Origin: Acidobacteriota bacterium
Lineage (GTDB): Bacteria > Acidobacteriota > UBA6911 > RPQK01 > JADFOI01
NCBI GenBank assembly: GCA_022562935.1
Contig: JADFOI010000004.1
Span: forward strand, 1 to 54,232
Length of the DNA: 54,232 nt
Direction of reading: 5' to 3'
Shown: positions 15,785 to 24,351 of the stretch, in pieces
Position numbering within the stretch: the first letter of the stretch is position 1
How the letters are laid out: each line of letters begins with the position of its first letter
The notes under the pieces: model-generated
Seen by the model: only the letters and a program-made list of their open reading frames with translations
Database searches by the model: none
Told to the model about the DNA's origin: nothing
Program-made: the position numbers and the translations under genes

Positions 15785-17317
15785 ATGTCGAACCGCGATA
15801 CGGAGACCGCTTATCATTATCACGAGCAGACCAAGCACTCCCACCGGAGCGTCCGGTCCGATGCCCACTCTTTGGATTTTTCCAATCAGCCGGTACTTTT
15901 CAAGACCTATCCCGGACTGAAGCACATACCGCTCCCGCACCAATGGGAGGACACAGAGATCACTGCCCTTTCGGCTGTCTCCGCAGTCACCTCACCCACA
16001 AAAGAGGATAGAGTTCCCAGTTTAAGTGATTTGGCACGGCTGCTCTATTACTCGGCAGGAATCATCAAACAAAAAAAATATCCCGGTGGAACTTTGAGGT
16101 TTCGGGCAGCCTCCTGCACAGGAGCGCTCTATGAAGTCGAACTCTACGTGGTCTGTGGGGACCTGCCGGAACTGCCGGCAGGGATCTACCATTTCAGTCC
16201 CAAGGACTTTGCCCTATATCGGTTGCGCGAAGGCGACTATCGGGCGGTCGTGGCTCAGGCCAGTGGAGAAGAACCCCATGTGGTTGCGGCTCCCGCGCTC
16301 ATCCTTTCGACGGGAACCTACTGGCGCAACGCCTGGAAGTACCGGGCCCGGACTTATCGTCATTTCGGTTGGGACAATGGCACGATCGTCGCTCACCTGC
16401 TGGCTATGGGCTCAGCCCTGCAGTTGCCGACCCAATTGGTCCTGGGTTTTGTGGACAGGGAATTGAATCAACTACTGGATCTGGATAGTCAGCGCGAAGT
16501 GACCTTATCCATCGTCTCTCTCGGCACCACGACTCAGAACGCTAATGAGCCGTCGACGAAAGTAGAAGTGCTGGACCTGCCCACTTTGCCTCTTGCAGAA
16601 AGGGAGGTGGACTACCCGGAGATGCGCACCCTGCATTCCGCCACCACGCTCCTTTCAGATAAGGAGGTCACCCGATGGCAAGGAGAGACTCCCATCCACA
16701 CCCTGCCTGCGACCGAGGGTCCTGTCTGGAAGCTTGATCCTGACCCCGAAAGGGCGCCTGACTCGATTGAGAAAGTGATCCGGCGCCGCGGATCCAGCCG
16801 ACAATTCGAGCAGAAGCCCATCTCGTTTCAGGAATTGTCGACCATGCTCTACTGCTCGGCCCAAGGCATATCCGCTGATTTTCTAGAGCCCGCTGGGTCT
16901 CTTCTCAATGACTGGTATCTTATCGTCAACGCAGTGGAGGATTTGCCTTCGGGTGCCTACGTTTTACATCGCCAGGGATGGTTGTTGGAACTCCTCAAAG
17001 AGGGAGATTTCAGAAACGAAGCCGGATTCCTCGGCCTGGAGCAGAGGCTACCGGCCGATGCTAGTGCCAGCATTTTCTTCCTAGCCGATCTGGAAGCGAT
17101 CCTGAAACCGTTGGGTAATCGGGGGTATCGAGCCGTGCAGCTGGAGGCTGGGATCCTGGGGGGAAAACTCTACCTGGCTGCCTATGCTCAACGACTCGGC
17201 GCCACCGGGCTCACCTTTTACGACGATGCGGTTGTTGAGTTTTTCTCTCCCCATGCCCAGGGGAAAAGCGCGATTTTCCTGATGGCCCTGGGACATGGCC
17301 AAAAAGGGTTCTCTTGA
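15785..17317 (+). CDS. SagB/ThcOx-type dehydrogenase, tandem nitroreductase domains
   Basis: 510 residues with two nitroreductase-fold halves. The first, near 75-255, has SLSDLARLLYYSAGIIK, RAASCTGALYEVELYVV and GWDNGTIVAHLLAMGSAL. The second, near 320-505, has IEKVIRRRGSSRQFEQKPIS, STMLYCSAQGI and VQLEAGILGGKLYLAAYAQR. SagB enzymes use FMN to oxidise azolines in peptide natural products, but many homologues of this tandem type sit outside such clusters. No precursor peptide or cyclodehydratase is visible here. The gene converges on cofE with only 2 bp between the stops, so a link to F420/flavin chemistry is possible but unproven. Confidence 0.85.
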   Translation: MSNRDTETAYHYHEQTKHSHRSVRSDAHSLDFSNQPVLFKTYPGLKHIPLPHQWEDTEITALSAVSAVTSPTKEDRVPSLSDLARLLYYSAGIIKQKKYPGGTLRFRAASCTGALYEVELYVVCGDLPELPAGIYHFSPKDFALYRLREGDYRAVVAQASGEEPHVVAAPALILSTGTYWRNAWKYRARTYRHFGWDNGTIVAHLLAMGSALQLPTQLVLGFVDRELNQLLDLDSQREVTLSIVSLGTTTQNANEPSTKVEVLDLPTLPLAEREVDYPEMRTLHSATTLLSDKEVTRWQGETPIHTLPATEGPVWKLDPDPERAPDSIEKVIRRRGSSRQFEQKPISFQELSTMLYCSAQGISADFLEPAGSLLNDWYLIVNAVEDLPSGAYVLHRQGWLLELLKEGDFRNEAGFLGLEQRLPADASASIFFLADLEAILKPLGNRGYRAVQLEAGILGGKLYLAAYAQRLGATGLTFYDDAVVEFFSPHAQGKSAIFLMALGHGQKGFS

Positions 17318-17319
17318 AA

Positions 17320-18081
17320 TCACCGAAAGAGATCCTTCTCCTTAGAGCGAAGGATTTGTCGGCCCTTTCCCTCCCCTTCCGGATAGTCAAAGCCACGAAT
17401 CAGGGCCACCGGGACACCTTGTGTCTTTCCCATCACCAGCTCTGCGGTGGAAGCCAACTGATCGGCCACGGCCATCTGGGTGGCGTGCAACTCCCCCCCA
17501 AAACCATCCTTTTCTCCTCGATAATCAATGAAGGGATTCATTCCGGAAACTCCCAGCGCAACATTGACCAGACCTTCCCGCCAGGGGCGCCCGAAGGTGT
17601 CCGACACGATGAGAGCAAGCCGAGCTCCGAATTCCCTTTCCAGATCCTGGCGAATCTGAGCAGCCGAACGATCGGAGTCTTTGGGCAAAAGCGTGACCTG
17701 TCCACTTGCTATGTTGGAGGTATCGACCCCGGCATTGGCACAAACAAAGCCATGCTGCGTTTCCACAATCAGTAACCCGCGCTCCATCCGCAACACGCGC
17801 TTCGACTCCCTCAAGACAACCTCTACCAGCCGGGCATCTTTGCCGTGGTCCCTGGCCCAGCGTTGTGCCTTGGCGGAGGGTTCAATATCTGCCAACTTTA
17901 GCACCTGCCCTTCGGCCTTGGAGACGATCTTTTGGGCGACCACGAAGATGTCCTTGTCCTTCACCTCCAGGCCCGATTTCCGAATGGACTGAGCAATGAG
18001 TGCCGCCAAATTGGCTCCCACGGATACTTCGGGAAATCCGGGAAGTCCAATAACGCTTACTTCACTCACGGACATGTGCAC
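17320..18081 (-). CDS. cofE: Coenzyme F420-0:L-glutamate ligase
   Basis: CofE/FbiB-N type enzyme that adds GTP-dependent L-glutamates to F420-0. The 253-residue protein fits the single-domain family length. Marks are VVAQKIVSKAEGQVL, ARLVEVVLRES, LIVETQHGFVCANAGVDTSN, SDTFGRPWREGLVNVALG, GELHATQMAVADQLASTAEL and VPVALIRGFDYP. The start is GTG at 18081 or ATG at 18075. Last gene of the minus-strand unit npdG-cofD-cofC-cofE, 10 bp after cofC. There is no fused nitroreductase domain as in actinobacterial FbiB. Confidence 0.95.
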   Translation of the reverse strand: MHMSVSEVSVIGLPGFPEVSVGANLAALIAQSIRKSGLEVKDKDIFVVAQKIVSKAEGQVLKLADIEPSAKAQRWARDHGKDARLVEVVLRESKRVLRMERGLLIVETQHGFVCANAGVDTSNIASGQVTLLPKDSDRSAAQIRQDLEREFGARLALIVSDTFGRPWREGLVNVALGVSGMNPFIDYRGEKDGFGGELHATQMAVADQLASTAELVMGKTQGVPVALIRGFDYPEGEGKGRQILRSKEKDLFR

Positions 18082-18091
18082 TCATTGGGTT

Positions 18092-18739
18092 TCAGGAATG
18101 TTGCTTTAACGAATCGAAGTGTTTCAAGACCTGAGCGGTTCTCGTTTCATTTTCCAGCTGCATGAAACGAAGTAGATCAGAGAACTCGTCCAGGTCGAAC
18201 GCTATTCGGGGGTTTTCCAGGACCTTGAGTTCGACGCGACGACGCCGGGCCTCTTCCTGGTGTAAGGCCAAACTGTTCTCTCCAAAACGAGAGGGAAAGG
18301 CGTCAGGGGGAGTCCTGAGCAAGGCATTGGTGCCCCTGCCATCTCGTGATGGAATAATGACGGCCGATCGAGCCCCCAACTCCAGGTTGAGGAGAACGTC
18401 GACATCTTCGGGCTCAAGCAGGGGAATGTCGGTGGGAAGGCGCAAGACCACCGAAGCTCCGCGCTGCTGCAAGAGCCGGCAGGCGTGATCCACTGAATGA
18501 CTCTCCGAAATCTGCTGGTTCTCCTCAATCACCTGCCAGCTGCTCTGTTCAGTGAGCAACCCCGGATGGCCACGGGTGACCACAACCACCTGGTCGGGTG
18601 TGATGGCCGCCCGCACAGCACGGGTAACATCCTCGAGCATCGCCCAGACCAACTCCTGGCGCTCCTTGGAAGTCAGATGGCCCGCCAAGCGCTGCTTGGC
18701 ATGGACGGGGTCTTTCAGAGGCAACAACACCACTTTCAT
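18092..18739 (-). CDS. cofC: 2-phospho-L-lactate (or PEP) guanylyltransferase
   Basis: CofC/FbiD makes the guanylylated three-carbon precursor used by CofD. 215 residues. Nucleotidyltransferase marks: VLLPLKDPVHAKQRLAGHLT, VVLRLPTDIPLLEPEDVD, VIIPSRDGRGTNALL and PDAFPSRFGENSLALH. Its start overlaps the cofD stop by 4 bp (18736-18739), a typical translational coupling. Whether phospholactate or phosphoenolpyruvate is the substrate cannot be read from the sequence. Confidence 0.93.
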   Translation of the reverse strand: MKVVLLPLKDPVHAKQRLAGHLTSKERQELVWAMLEDVTRAVRAAITPDQVVVVTRGHPGLLTEQSSWQVIEENQQISESHSVDHACRLLQQRGASVVLRLPTDIPLLEPEDVDVLLNLELGARSAVIIPSRDGRGTNALLRTPPDAFPSRFGENSLALHQEEARRRRVELKVLENPRIAFDLDEFSDLLRFMQLENETRTAQVLKHFDSLKQHS

Positions 18740-19656
18740 AGCATTTCCAGGAGTCGGCGAGCCAGGTTGATCTTTTCTTCGGTGTTTGTCATCACCGTGT
18801 TGGTGGTGACCACCTTGAGGTCGAATGTTTCGATCTCTTGCTGCAATTCCTCGTCCCTTTCATCTAAAACAAAAACATCCAGGAAATCTTTGTACATCTC
18901 GGCAATGGCGGTGGGCGAAACCGCATAGTCCAGCTCCGCTAACATTTTGGCCGTGGGTCCTTTCAGCGCACGCTGGTTCACGATCGGGGTGACGGCAACG
19001 ACAGGGGCCTGGGTTTGAACCAGCAGTTCCTTAATGCCTGGAACGGCCAGGATGGGCCCAATGCTGATGAATGGATTGCTGGGACACAGCAGGATAGCCT
19101 CGGCCTTCAAGATTGCATCGGCCACACCGGGGGCCGGTTGAGCCTGCTCGATATTGGAGTACCTCAGCTCCTTGAGCACGGGACGGCACCCTTCTCGAAC
19201 CAGATACTCCTGCAGATGAAGTTCTCCCTGGTCGGTCACCAGATAGGTGGGAACAAAGGAATCGGTCATGGGGAGCAGTTTGTGATTCACCTCGAAAGCC
19301 TGGCAAAGGCGGTCCGTGACCTGGGTCAGAGAGTAACCCTGCTTCAGGAGTGAGGTGCGCCAAATATGGGTGGCCAAATCCCGGTCCCCCAGCTGAAACC
19401 AACCTTCCCCTCCCAACTCCTGTAAGGCAGCCAGACAGCGAAACGAGTCCGCCCTGATGCCCCAGCCTGTTTTCGGGTTCACCTTCCCACAAAGAGTGTA
19501 GAGCACGGTATCCAGGTCCGGACAAATTCGCAGTCCGAAAAGTTCCATATCATCACCGGTATTTCCGATGACGGTGAGTTGATCGGGTGAAAGCAGTTTC
19601 GAGAATCCCAAGATGAGTTTGGAGGCACCAACGCCCCCTGCCAGCATCACGATCAT
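18736..19656 (-). CDS. cofD: 2-phospho-L-lactate transferase
   Basis: CofD/FbiA joins the guanylylated precursor to the deazaflavin Fo to give F420-0 (or dehydro-F420-0). 306 residues, the normal length. Signature residues: LAGGVGASKLILGF at the N-terminus, VIGNTGDDMELFGLRICPDL, GWFQLGDRDLATH, LLCPSNPFISIGPILAVPGI and VAVTPIVNQRALKGPTAKML. It starts 24 bp after npdG. The Fo synthase genes (cofG/cofH or fbiC) are not in the window. Confidence 0.96.
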   Translation of the reverse strand: MIVMLAGGVGASKLILGFSKLLSPDQLTVIGNTGDDMELFGLRICPDLDTVLYTLCGKVNPKTGWGIRADSFRCLAALQELGGEGWFQLGDRDLATHIWRTSLLKQGYSLTQVTDRLCQAFEVNHKLLPMTDSFVPTYLVTDQGELHLQEYLVREGCRPVLKELRYSNIEQAQPAPGVADAILKAEAILLCPSNPFISIGPILAVPGIKELLVQTQAPVVAVTPIVNQRALKGPTAKMLAELDYAVSPTAIAEMYKDFLDVFVLDERDEELQQEIETFDLKVVTTNTVMTNTEEKINLARRLLEML

Positions 19657-19680
19657 GCTAAAAACGAGGCACTCAGGTCT

Positions 19681-20346
19681 TTATAGCCCCACCACTTGAA
19701 CACGCGATCCCTTGACCTTGTAACGCCGGTTCAAACCAATTTCCAACAGGGTAATGGCTTCCAGGGAGCGACTGTAGCGTAAGGGACCTGCGTCGATCCA
19801 CCGTAAGGAGGGTATTTGACTCACCACTTCCAGGACCCGTTCTTTAGCGGGCGGCGAATCGGAACAGACAAACTCGTCACAATCCAAGGGCGAATCAATG
19901 TCACAGAGTGAATGTGAAGACAAGGTTTTAAAGGCCCCCACTACTGTGGGTCCCTCAGGCAGAAGGCTTTGCAGATGCTCGGCTCCTGATTTTCCCCCCA
20001 GTTCGAGCAGCCGAGGGCCTTTGTCAAAGACCATCGGAACGGTCACGTCAACCAGAATTTGATCTTCCGAAAAATCTTGTTGGTATTCTCCGATCACCTT
20101 CTCAGCATGAATGAAGGGCACGGTCAAAAAGAGCATTTCGCAGGAAGCGACCAGTTCATGATTGTCCATTCCCTGAATTTTTTCCTCACCCAATTGCTGA
20201 TTGATTTCAAGGGCCTTTTGACGGGCTCGCTCGGCGGAGCGCGAGCCCAGTGCCAGAGTGTGCCCGGCCGCCGCCAGCCGCAGAGCAATGCCCAGGCCCT
20301 CCTCCCCTGTTCCGCTAATGAGTCCGGCCCTGAAGGATTCCGCCAT
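19681..20346 (-). CDS. npdG: F420H2:NADP oxidoreductase
   Basis: NpdG moves hydride between F420 and NADP. It has a Rossmann start with LISGTGEEGLGIALRLAAAG (the usual GGTG is SGTG here), LGSRSAERARQKALE, CEMLFLTVPF, DVTVPMVFDKGPR, VVGAFKTLSSHSLCDIDSPL and EFVCSDSPPAKERV, all family marks. I chose 20346 (MAESFRAG); upstream residues to 20382 look like leader. It is the first gene of the F420 unit, so reduction of the cofactor and its synthesis are expressed together. Confidence 0.93.
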   Translation of the reverse strand: MAESFRAGLISGTGEEGLGIALRLAAAGHTLALGSRSAERARQKALEINQQLGEEKIQGMDNHELVASCEMLFLTVPFIHAEKVIGEYQQDFSEDQILVDVTVPMVFDKGPRLLELGGKSGAEHLQSLLPEGPTVVGAFKTLSSHSLCDIDSPLDCDEFVCSDSPPAKERVLEVVSQIPSLRWIDAGPLRYSRSLEAITLLEIGLNRRYKVKGSRVQVVGL

Positions 20347-20522
20347 TTGGACTTTATTATAGGGGCTGTGGTGGTGAGGCACTAGCTGGCATTTTTGTTC
20401 CTGGTTGATCGATATCCTTTTCTTTTAAATAGGCGCTGTGTCTCCCCCTCTTCACTCTGGGTCTCATAAAAACGGTATGCTGGACAGGTAGAACAACAAA
20501 AGGCAGCTGATGGAGAAGGGCC

Positions 20523-21026
20523 ATGCCTGAAGAACACAAAACCAAACACACCATCCAGCGCATTGGAGGCTACCTGCACCGCATCGTGCCGATTGTGGAC
20601 AGCACGGGCCAGGTCATCAGCCACGTTACTCGTCCCTTCATGGTGGAGGTCAGAGCCCGAGACGTGATGCAGATGATGGTGGGGGCCTCGATTCTGGCCA
20701 TCCCCGTGGGGTTCACGGAAGAAACCTGGACGCTGGGCGCCACCCTTCCCTTCCGGAATGTCCTCGCTCTTGGTTTCGTTTCCCTACTGTTTATTTCAGC
20801 CTTTGTGTACTTCAACTTTTACCGATTTCATTTCAAGGGATACCATTGGGAATTCATCAAGCGGGTTGTGGGGATCTATGGGGTAGCTCTGATCGTGGTG
20901 GCCGTCCTGCTCACCATCATCGATAAGTGCCCGTGGGGGATTGACAATTTAGTCGCTATGAAGCGAGTCATCATTGTCGCCTTTCCAGCTTCGATGAGCG
21001 CGGCAGTGAGCGATCTGCTGAAATGA
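20523..21026 (+). CDS. DUF2391/TIGR02587-type integral membrane protein
   Basis: 167 residues with four hydrophobic segments: MMVGASILAIPVGF, VLALGFVSLLFISAFVYFNF, VVGIYGVALIVVAVLLTI and VIIVAFPASMSAAVSDLL. The block VRARDVMQMMVGASILAIPV plus TEETWTLG matches the uncharacterised DUF2391 family. The start follows GATGGAGAAGGGCC. It is divergent from npdG with 176 bp between starts. Function unknown. Confidence 0.75.
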   Translation: MPEEHKTKHTIQRIGGYLHRIVPIVDSTGQVISHVTRPFMVEVRARDVMQMMVGASILAIPVGFTEETWTLGATLPFRNVLALGFVSLLFISAFVYFNFYRFHFKGYHWEFIKRVVGIYGVALIVVAVLLTIIDKCPWGIDNLVAMKRVIIVAFPASMSAAVSDLLK

Positions 21027-21101
21027 AGTGAGTGGACCCTGAGGGTCCAGCAGTTGCCTCTGATTGACACCCCTTTCGCGTCCTGATAAATACCCACTCT
21101 G

Positions 21102-22139
21102 GTGATACCCTCTGACTTGACCCTCGATACCACCCGACGGCGCTTCCTGGGACTGGCAGCCCGGACCCTCGCCACCGGAGTCCTGGGATCTTTAGGAGCC
21201 TGCTCTTCCAACCAGCCGGGCTCCAGCGCCCAAGGCCAAAAGGCGGCTCTGCGACTGGACTGGATTGTGGTGGGAAAGCACGCTCCCTATTTCCTGGGTA
21301 GGGAACGGGGCTACTACGAATCGGAAGGCATCCTGCTCGAGATTCAGGGGGGCAAGGGCTCCGGGAACACGGCTCAACTTGTGGCCGCCGGATCCCATCT
21401 CTTTGGTTACCTGGACGCAGGTATTTTAATCCGCAGCATTCAGGAAGGCGCCCCTCTGAAATCGATCATGGTGATCAAGCAGAAGACACCCTTTTGCATC
21501 GTTTCACTCAAAAAGAGTGGAATCCGTTCCCCCCAGGATCTGGAAGGAAAATCTCTGGCTGCCACCACCGGGGTCAACGATCCGATCCTCAGTCTGCTAC
21601 CGGCCCTTATGCAAAAGAACGATGCGGACTTCTCCAAGGTGCAGGTGGTCCAGGTCGCCTCCCAGGCCAAGGAAGGGCTGGTGTTGACGGGAAGAGTGGA
21701 TGCCATGACGGGCTCCATTACCGCCCAGCCCCCTGCCTTTGAGGCCCGGGGTCATGACATCGATGTCCTCTCCTACTCAGACTGGGGGATCAATCCCATC
21801 TCCAATGTGATGGTCACCCACAACGCCCTCCTCCAGGAAGATCCCCAACTGGTCCGCAGCTTTCTCAAGGCAACCGTAAGCAGTATCGAGGCCTCTTTGA
21901 AAAGCCCCGAAGACGCGGTCGCCTCTCTCAAGAAGGCTTATCCGGAAATCGACACTCAAGTGGCCTTGCTGCAGCTCCAGTGGTTTTTCAAGCTGATCCA
22001 GCCCGAGCACACCCAGGCAGTTTTCGGGTATCACGACAGGGGAACGTGGGAAGACCTGCAGGCTTTGCAAATTCAATATCTGGGCCTGAAGGAAAGATGG
22101 GATGTCTCCCGATACTTCACCAACGACTTCCTTCCTTAG
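21102..22139 (+). CDS. ABC transporter substrate-binding lipoprotein, NMT1/THI5-SsuA type
   Basis: 345 residues, GTG start at 21102. A twin-arginine signal (TRRRFLGLAARTL) runs into a lipobox (GSLGAC), so export is through Tat followed by lipid anchoring. The fold is of the NMT1/SsuA type, which binds pyrimidines, sulfonates or nitrate: LDWIVVGKHAPYFLGRERGY, GKGSGNTAQLVAAGSHLFGY, KQKTPFCIVSLKKSGIRSPQ and AMTGSITAQPPAFE. It converges on the permease gene with 5 bp between stops, an odd arrangement for subunits of one transporter. No ATPase gene is present. Confidence 0.87.
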   Translation: MIPSDLTLDTTRRRFLGLAARTLATGVLGSLGACSSNQPGSSAQGQKAALRLDWIVVGKHAPYFLGRERGYYESEGILLEIQGGKGSGNTAQLVAAGSHLFGYLDAGILIRSIQEGAPLKSIMVIKQKTPFCIVSLKKSGIRSPQDLEGKSLAATTGVNDPILSLLPALMQKNDADFSKVQVVQVASQAKEGLVLTGRVDAMTGSITAQPPAFEARGHDIDVLSYSDWGINPISNVMVTHNALLQEDPQLVRSFLKATVSSIEASLKSPEDAVASLKKAYPEIDTQVALLQLQWFFKLIQPEHTQAVFGYHDRGTWEDLQALQIQYLGLKERWDVSRYFTNDFLP

Positions 22140-22144
22140 CCCAG

Positions 22145-22933
22145 CTAACCGTGCAACCAGGACTCGCCGCTGCGTTGGGGCACAAAGCGACGTTCCAGCA
22201 CATCGATGAGAAAGAACAGCAAAGCCCCGATCAGGGTCACCACCGTCAGCGCTTCAAAAAGTAGAACGGACTGGAAGTTGGCACCTGCTGAGAGAAGCAG
22301 GTAACCCAGCCCTCTTTCCGAAGCCACCCACTCCGCTACCACGGCACCGATGACCGCCAAGGTAATAGCGATCTTGAGTCCGCCAAATAGGCTGGGAAGG
22401 GCGCTGGGAAAAGTGACCTTGCAAAAGATCTTCACCGGGCTGGCGTTCATCGATCGGATCATCAGGATCGCCTGAGGGTCGACCGATTTTAGCCCGGTGA
22501 TGGTGTTGATAATGATGGGAAAGATGGAAATCAAGACCACCAGCAGGATCTTGGGCGCCCAACCGAAACCGAACCAGATGAGAAACAGGGGTGCGACTGC
22601 GATCTTGGGAACAATCTGAGAGAAGACCAATAAGGGGTAAAGGGCGCTCTCCAACGGTTTCGAGTAAACGATCAGGATCGCGCAAGGAACGCCAATGGCC
22701 AGGCTCATCACGAATCCCACCAAAATTTCGATGGTCGTGACCTGGGCATGGACCCAGAGAAGACCTAGATCGTTGATCAAGCCCAGGAAGATCTGCGAGG
22801 GGGCTGGGAGAATATAGGTGGGCATGTGGAAACTCCAAACCAGGGTTTCCCAAAACCCAACGACGCCGACCATGACCATCAGGGGCGGGACCAGATTCCT
22901 GGTCCGATTTCTCTCCGGCTTCTTCATCTCCAC
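22145..22933 (-). CDS. ABC transporter permease, SsuC/TauC type
   Basis: 262 residues with six predicted spans and the EAA loop (MNASPVKIFCKVTFPSALPS then LFGGLKIAITLAVIGAVVAE). THYILPAPSQI-like text (PTYILPAPSQIFLGL) near the N-terminus is typical of nitrate/sulfonate/pyrimidine importers. It is last in the operon LLM-PPOX-deacetylase-permease, 13 bp after the deacetylase. The matching binding protein is probably the convergent gene at 21102. The ATP-binding subunit must be encoded elsewhere or was lost. Confidence 0.9.
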   Translation of the reverse strand: MEMKKPERNRTRNLVPPLMVMVGVVGFWETLVWSFHMPTYILPAPSQIFLGLINDLGLLWVHAQVTTIEILVGFVMSLAIGVPCAILIVYSKPLESALYPLLVFSQIVPKIAVAPLFLIWFGFGWAPKILLVVLISIFPIIINTITGLKSVDPQAILMIRSMNASPVKIFCKVTFPSALPSLFGGLKIAITLAVIGAVVAEWVASERGLGYLLLSAGANFQSVLLFEALTVVTLIGALLFFLIDVLERRFVPQRSGESWLHG

Positions 22934-22946
22934 GGCCCAAAAGGAT

Positions 22947-23855
22947 TCAGCTGAGATAGTTGTCCCGATACCAGGCTGCGATCTCCTCGCGACTGGTGAA
23001 CCAGACTTTCTCCTGACTCTTCATATAGGTCAGGATCCGGTCCAGTGTGGGAATCCGGTAAGGCTGACCCACGACATGAGGATGCAGCCCCACGTTCATC
23101 ATGCGTCCGCTCTTTTCTCCCTCACGATAGAGGGTATCGAATTGGGCTTGGACAATCTCGAAGACGGTTTGAGGAGAATGGAAGTGACGCATGAATAGAG
23201 GATAATCATTGATTTCCGTGGTATAGGGGATCGATAGAATCTGCTTGCTTCCCACCTGAATGGGATAGGGTTGATCGTCATTGACAAAGTCGCAGAAGAA
23301 CTCAATGCCTTCCTCGACCAGGATCCCCAGAGTATTGACGGTTGGGCTTACCGAGGGTGAGAGCCAACCCTTCGCTTTGCGTCCCACAACCTCTTCATAC
23401 TCTGCCAGCGTGGCTTGGATGTACGCCTTCTCCGCCTCGCGGTCCCGTGTAAAATTCACCAGCAAATCATTTTCGACCTGGGAGTGAGCGACCAGTTCCC
23501 AGTCACGCTTCTTGAGTTCATCAAGAATCCTGGGAAATCGCTTGCCCAGTGACGTGTTGATGGTGGCAGTCGCCTGAATCTGGTGTTTGTCAAAGACCTC
23601 CAGTATGCGCCAGATGCCAACTCGGTGGCCATATTCTCTCCAGGTATGATTGACAAAATCGGGCACCCCTTCCGGCAGCGGGATGGGGAGCAAGTTGGGT
23701 CCGCCCGGATAAGAGAGCTTTCCCTTCTCGGGAACAGGATCCCAGCATTCCACATTGACGGTGAGAACGACAGCGATACGGGCATCGTTGGGCCACTTGA
23801 GGGGCTTTCGATCAACGATGGCAGAGTACTCATAGTGAAATTCCATGGGGCTCAT
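22947..23855 (-). CDS. Polysaccharide deacetylase-family enzyme, PuuE/allantoinase-like
   Basis: About 302 residues from 23855 (MSPMEFHYEYSAIVDR). The N-terminal text RKPLKWPNDARIAVVLTVNV and WDPVPEKGKLSYPGGPN, then WREYGHRVGIWRILEVFDKH, AHSQVEND, GWLSPSVSPT and FCDFVNDDQPYPI, match the group of polysaccharide-deacetylase folds that includes allantoinase PuuE and act on small amides rather than glycans. It has no signal peptide, so it is cytoplasmic. It sits between the PPOX and permease genes, suggesting hydrolysis of an imported amide or imide. The substrate is inferred only. Confidence 0.85.
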   Translation of the reverse strand: MSPMEFHYEYSAIVDRKPLKWPNDARIAVVLTVNVECWDPVPEKGKLSYPGGPNLLPIPLPEGVPDFVNHTWREYGHRVGIWRILEVFDKHQIQATATINTSLGKRFPRILDELKKRDWELVAHSQVENDLLVNFTRDREAEKAYIQATLAEYEEVVGRKAKGWLSPSVSPTVNTLGILVEEGIEFFCDFVNDDQPYPIQVGSKQILSIPYTTEINDYPLFMRHFHSPQTVFEIVQAQFDTLYREGEKSGRMMNVGLHPHVVGQPYRIPTLDRILTYMKSQEKVWFTSREEIAAWYRDNYLS

Positions 23856-23874
23856 TCCCTTACTCCAGATGCGC

Positions 23875-24351
23875 TTACAGAACTCCCCAGCTCTTTGCAT
23901 GGTTTACGGCGACATGGATGATGGGTCGTTCCTCTATGGCCATCTCTTGATACTGAGGATATTTCATGCGCAAGAGGTGGACACCTTTTTTATGTCTCGG
24001 GCCTCGGGTGAGTATCTTTGCCCTCCCTCGAATCAGAAGATAGGCCAGCCGCGACCAATCTTCTTCGTATCGATCGACGACCATGGAAACATAGGAGTTT
24101 TCACGAATGTTTCTGACCCTTTCCAGCAGGAGAGGAGCGATTTTTTTGGGCTTCGCGTCAATGGAAGAGTATACATCCGCATCCTCAAAGGCATAGCAGA
24201 TGGGTACAACCAAGGGGTGTCCACTGGCGTCGGTGGTTGCCAAATGGGCCACCCGCCCAGCGCTTAGAAAGTCCTTCTGCCTTTGGTTTAAAACAGGTCC
24301 TTTGGACAAGATAGGAACTACCGGGCAAGCTCCCGGAGCTGCTCCATCCAT
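23875..24351 (-). CDS. PPOX-class F420-binding oxidoreductase (Rv0121-like)
   Basis: A split-barrel flavin/F420 protein of the TIGR03668 kind. Marks are RQKDFLSAGRVAHLATTDAS, PLVVPICYAFEDADVYSSID, AKPKK, RNIRENSYVSMVVDRYEEDW and LIRGRAKIL. Proteins of this group in mycobacteria bind F420. The ATG at 24351 makes it overlap the LLM gene by 34 bp; a TTG at 24309 would avoid this. Either way it is coupled to the LLM gene, so both F420 enzymes are expressed together. Confidence 0.88.
   Translation of the reverse strand: MDGAAPGACPVVPILSKGPVLNQRQKDFLSAGRVAHLATTDASGHPLVVPICYAFEDADVYSSIDAKPKKIAPLLLERVRNIRENSYVSMVVDRYEEDWSRLAYLLIRGRAKILTRGPRHKKGVHLLRMKYPQYQEMAIEERPIIHVAVNHAKSWGVL

Noticed and set aside
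15785..17317. RiPP (thiazole/oxazole peptide) cluster around sagB
   Set aside because: No precursor peptide, YcaO cyclodehydratase or leader-binding gene is nearby.
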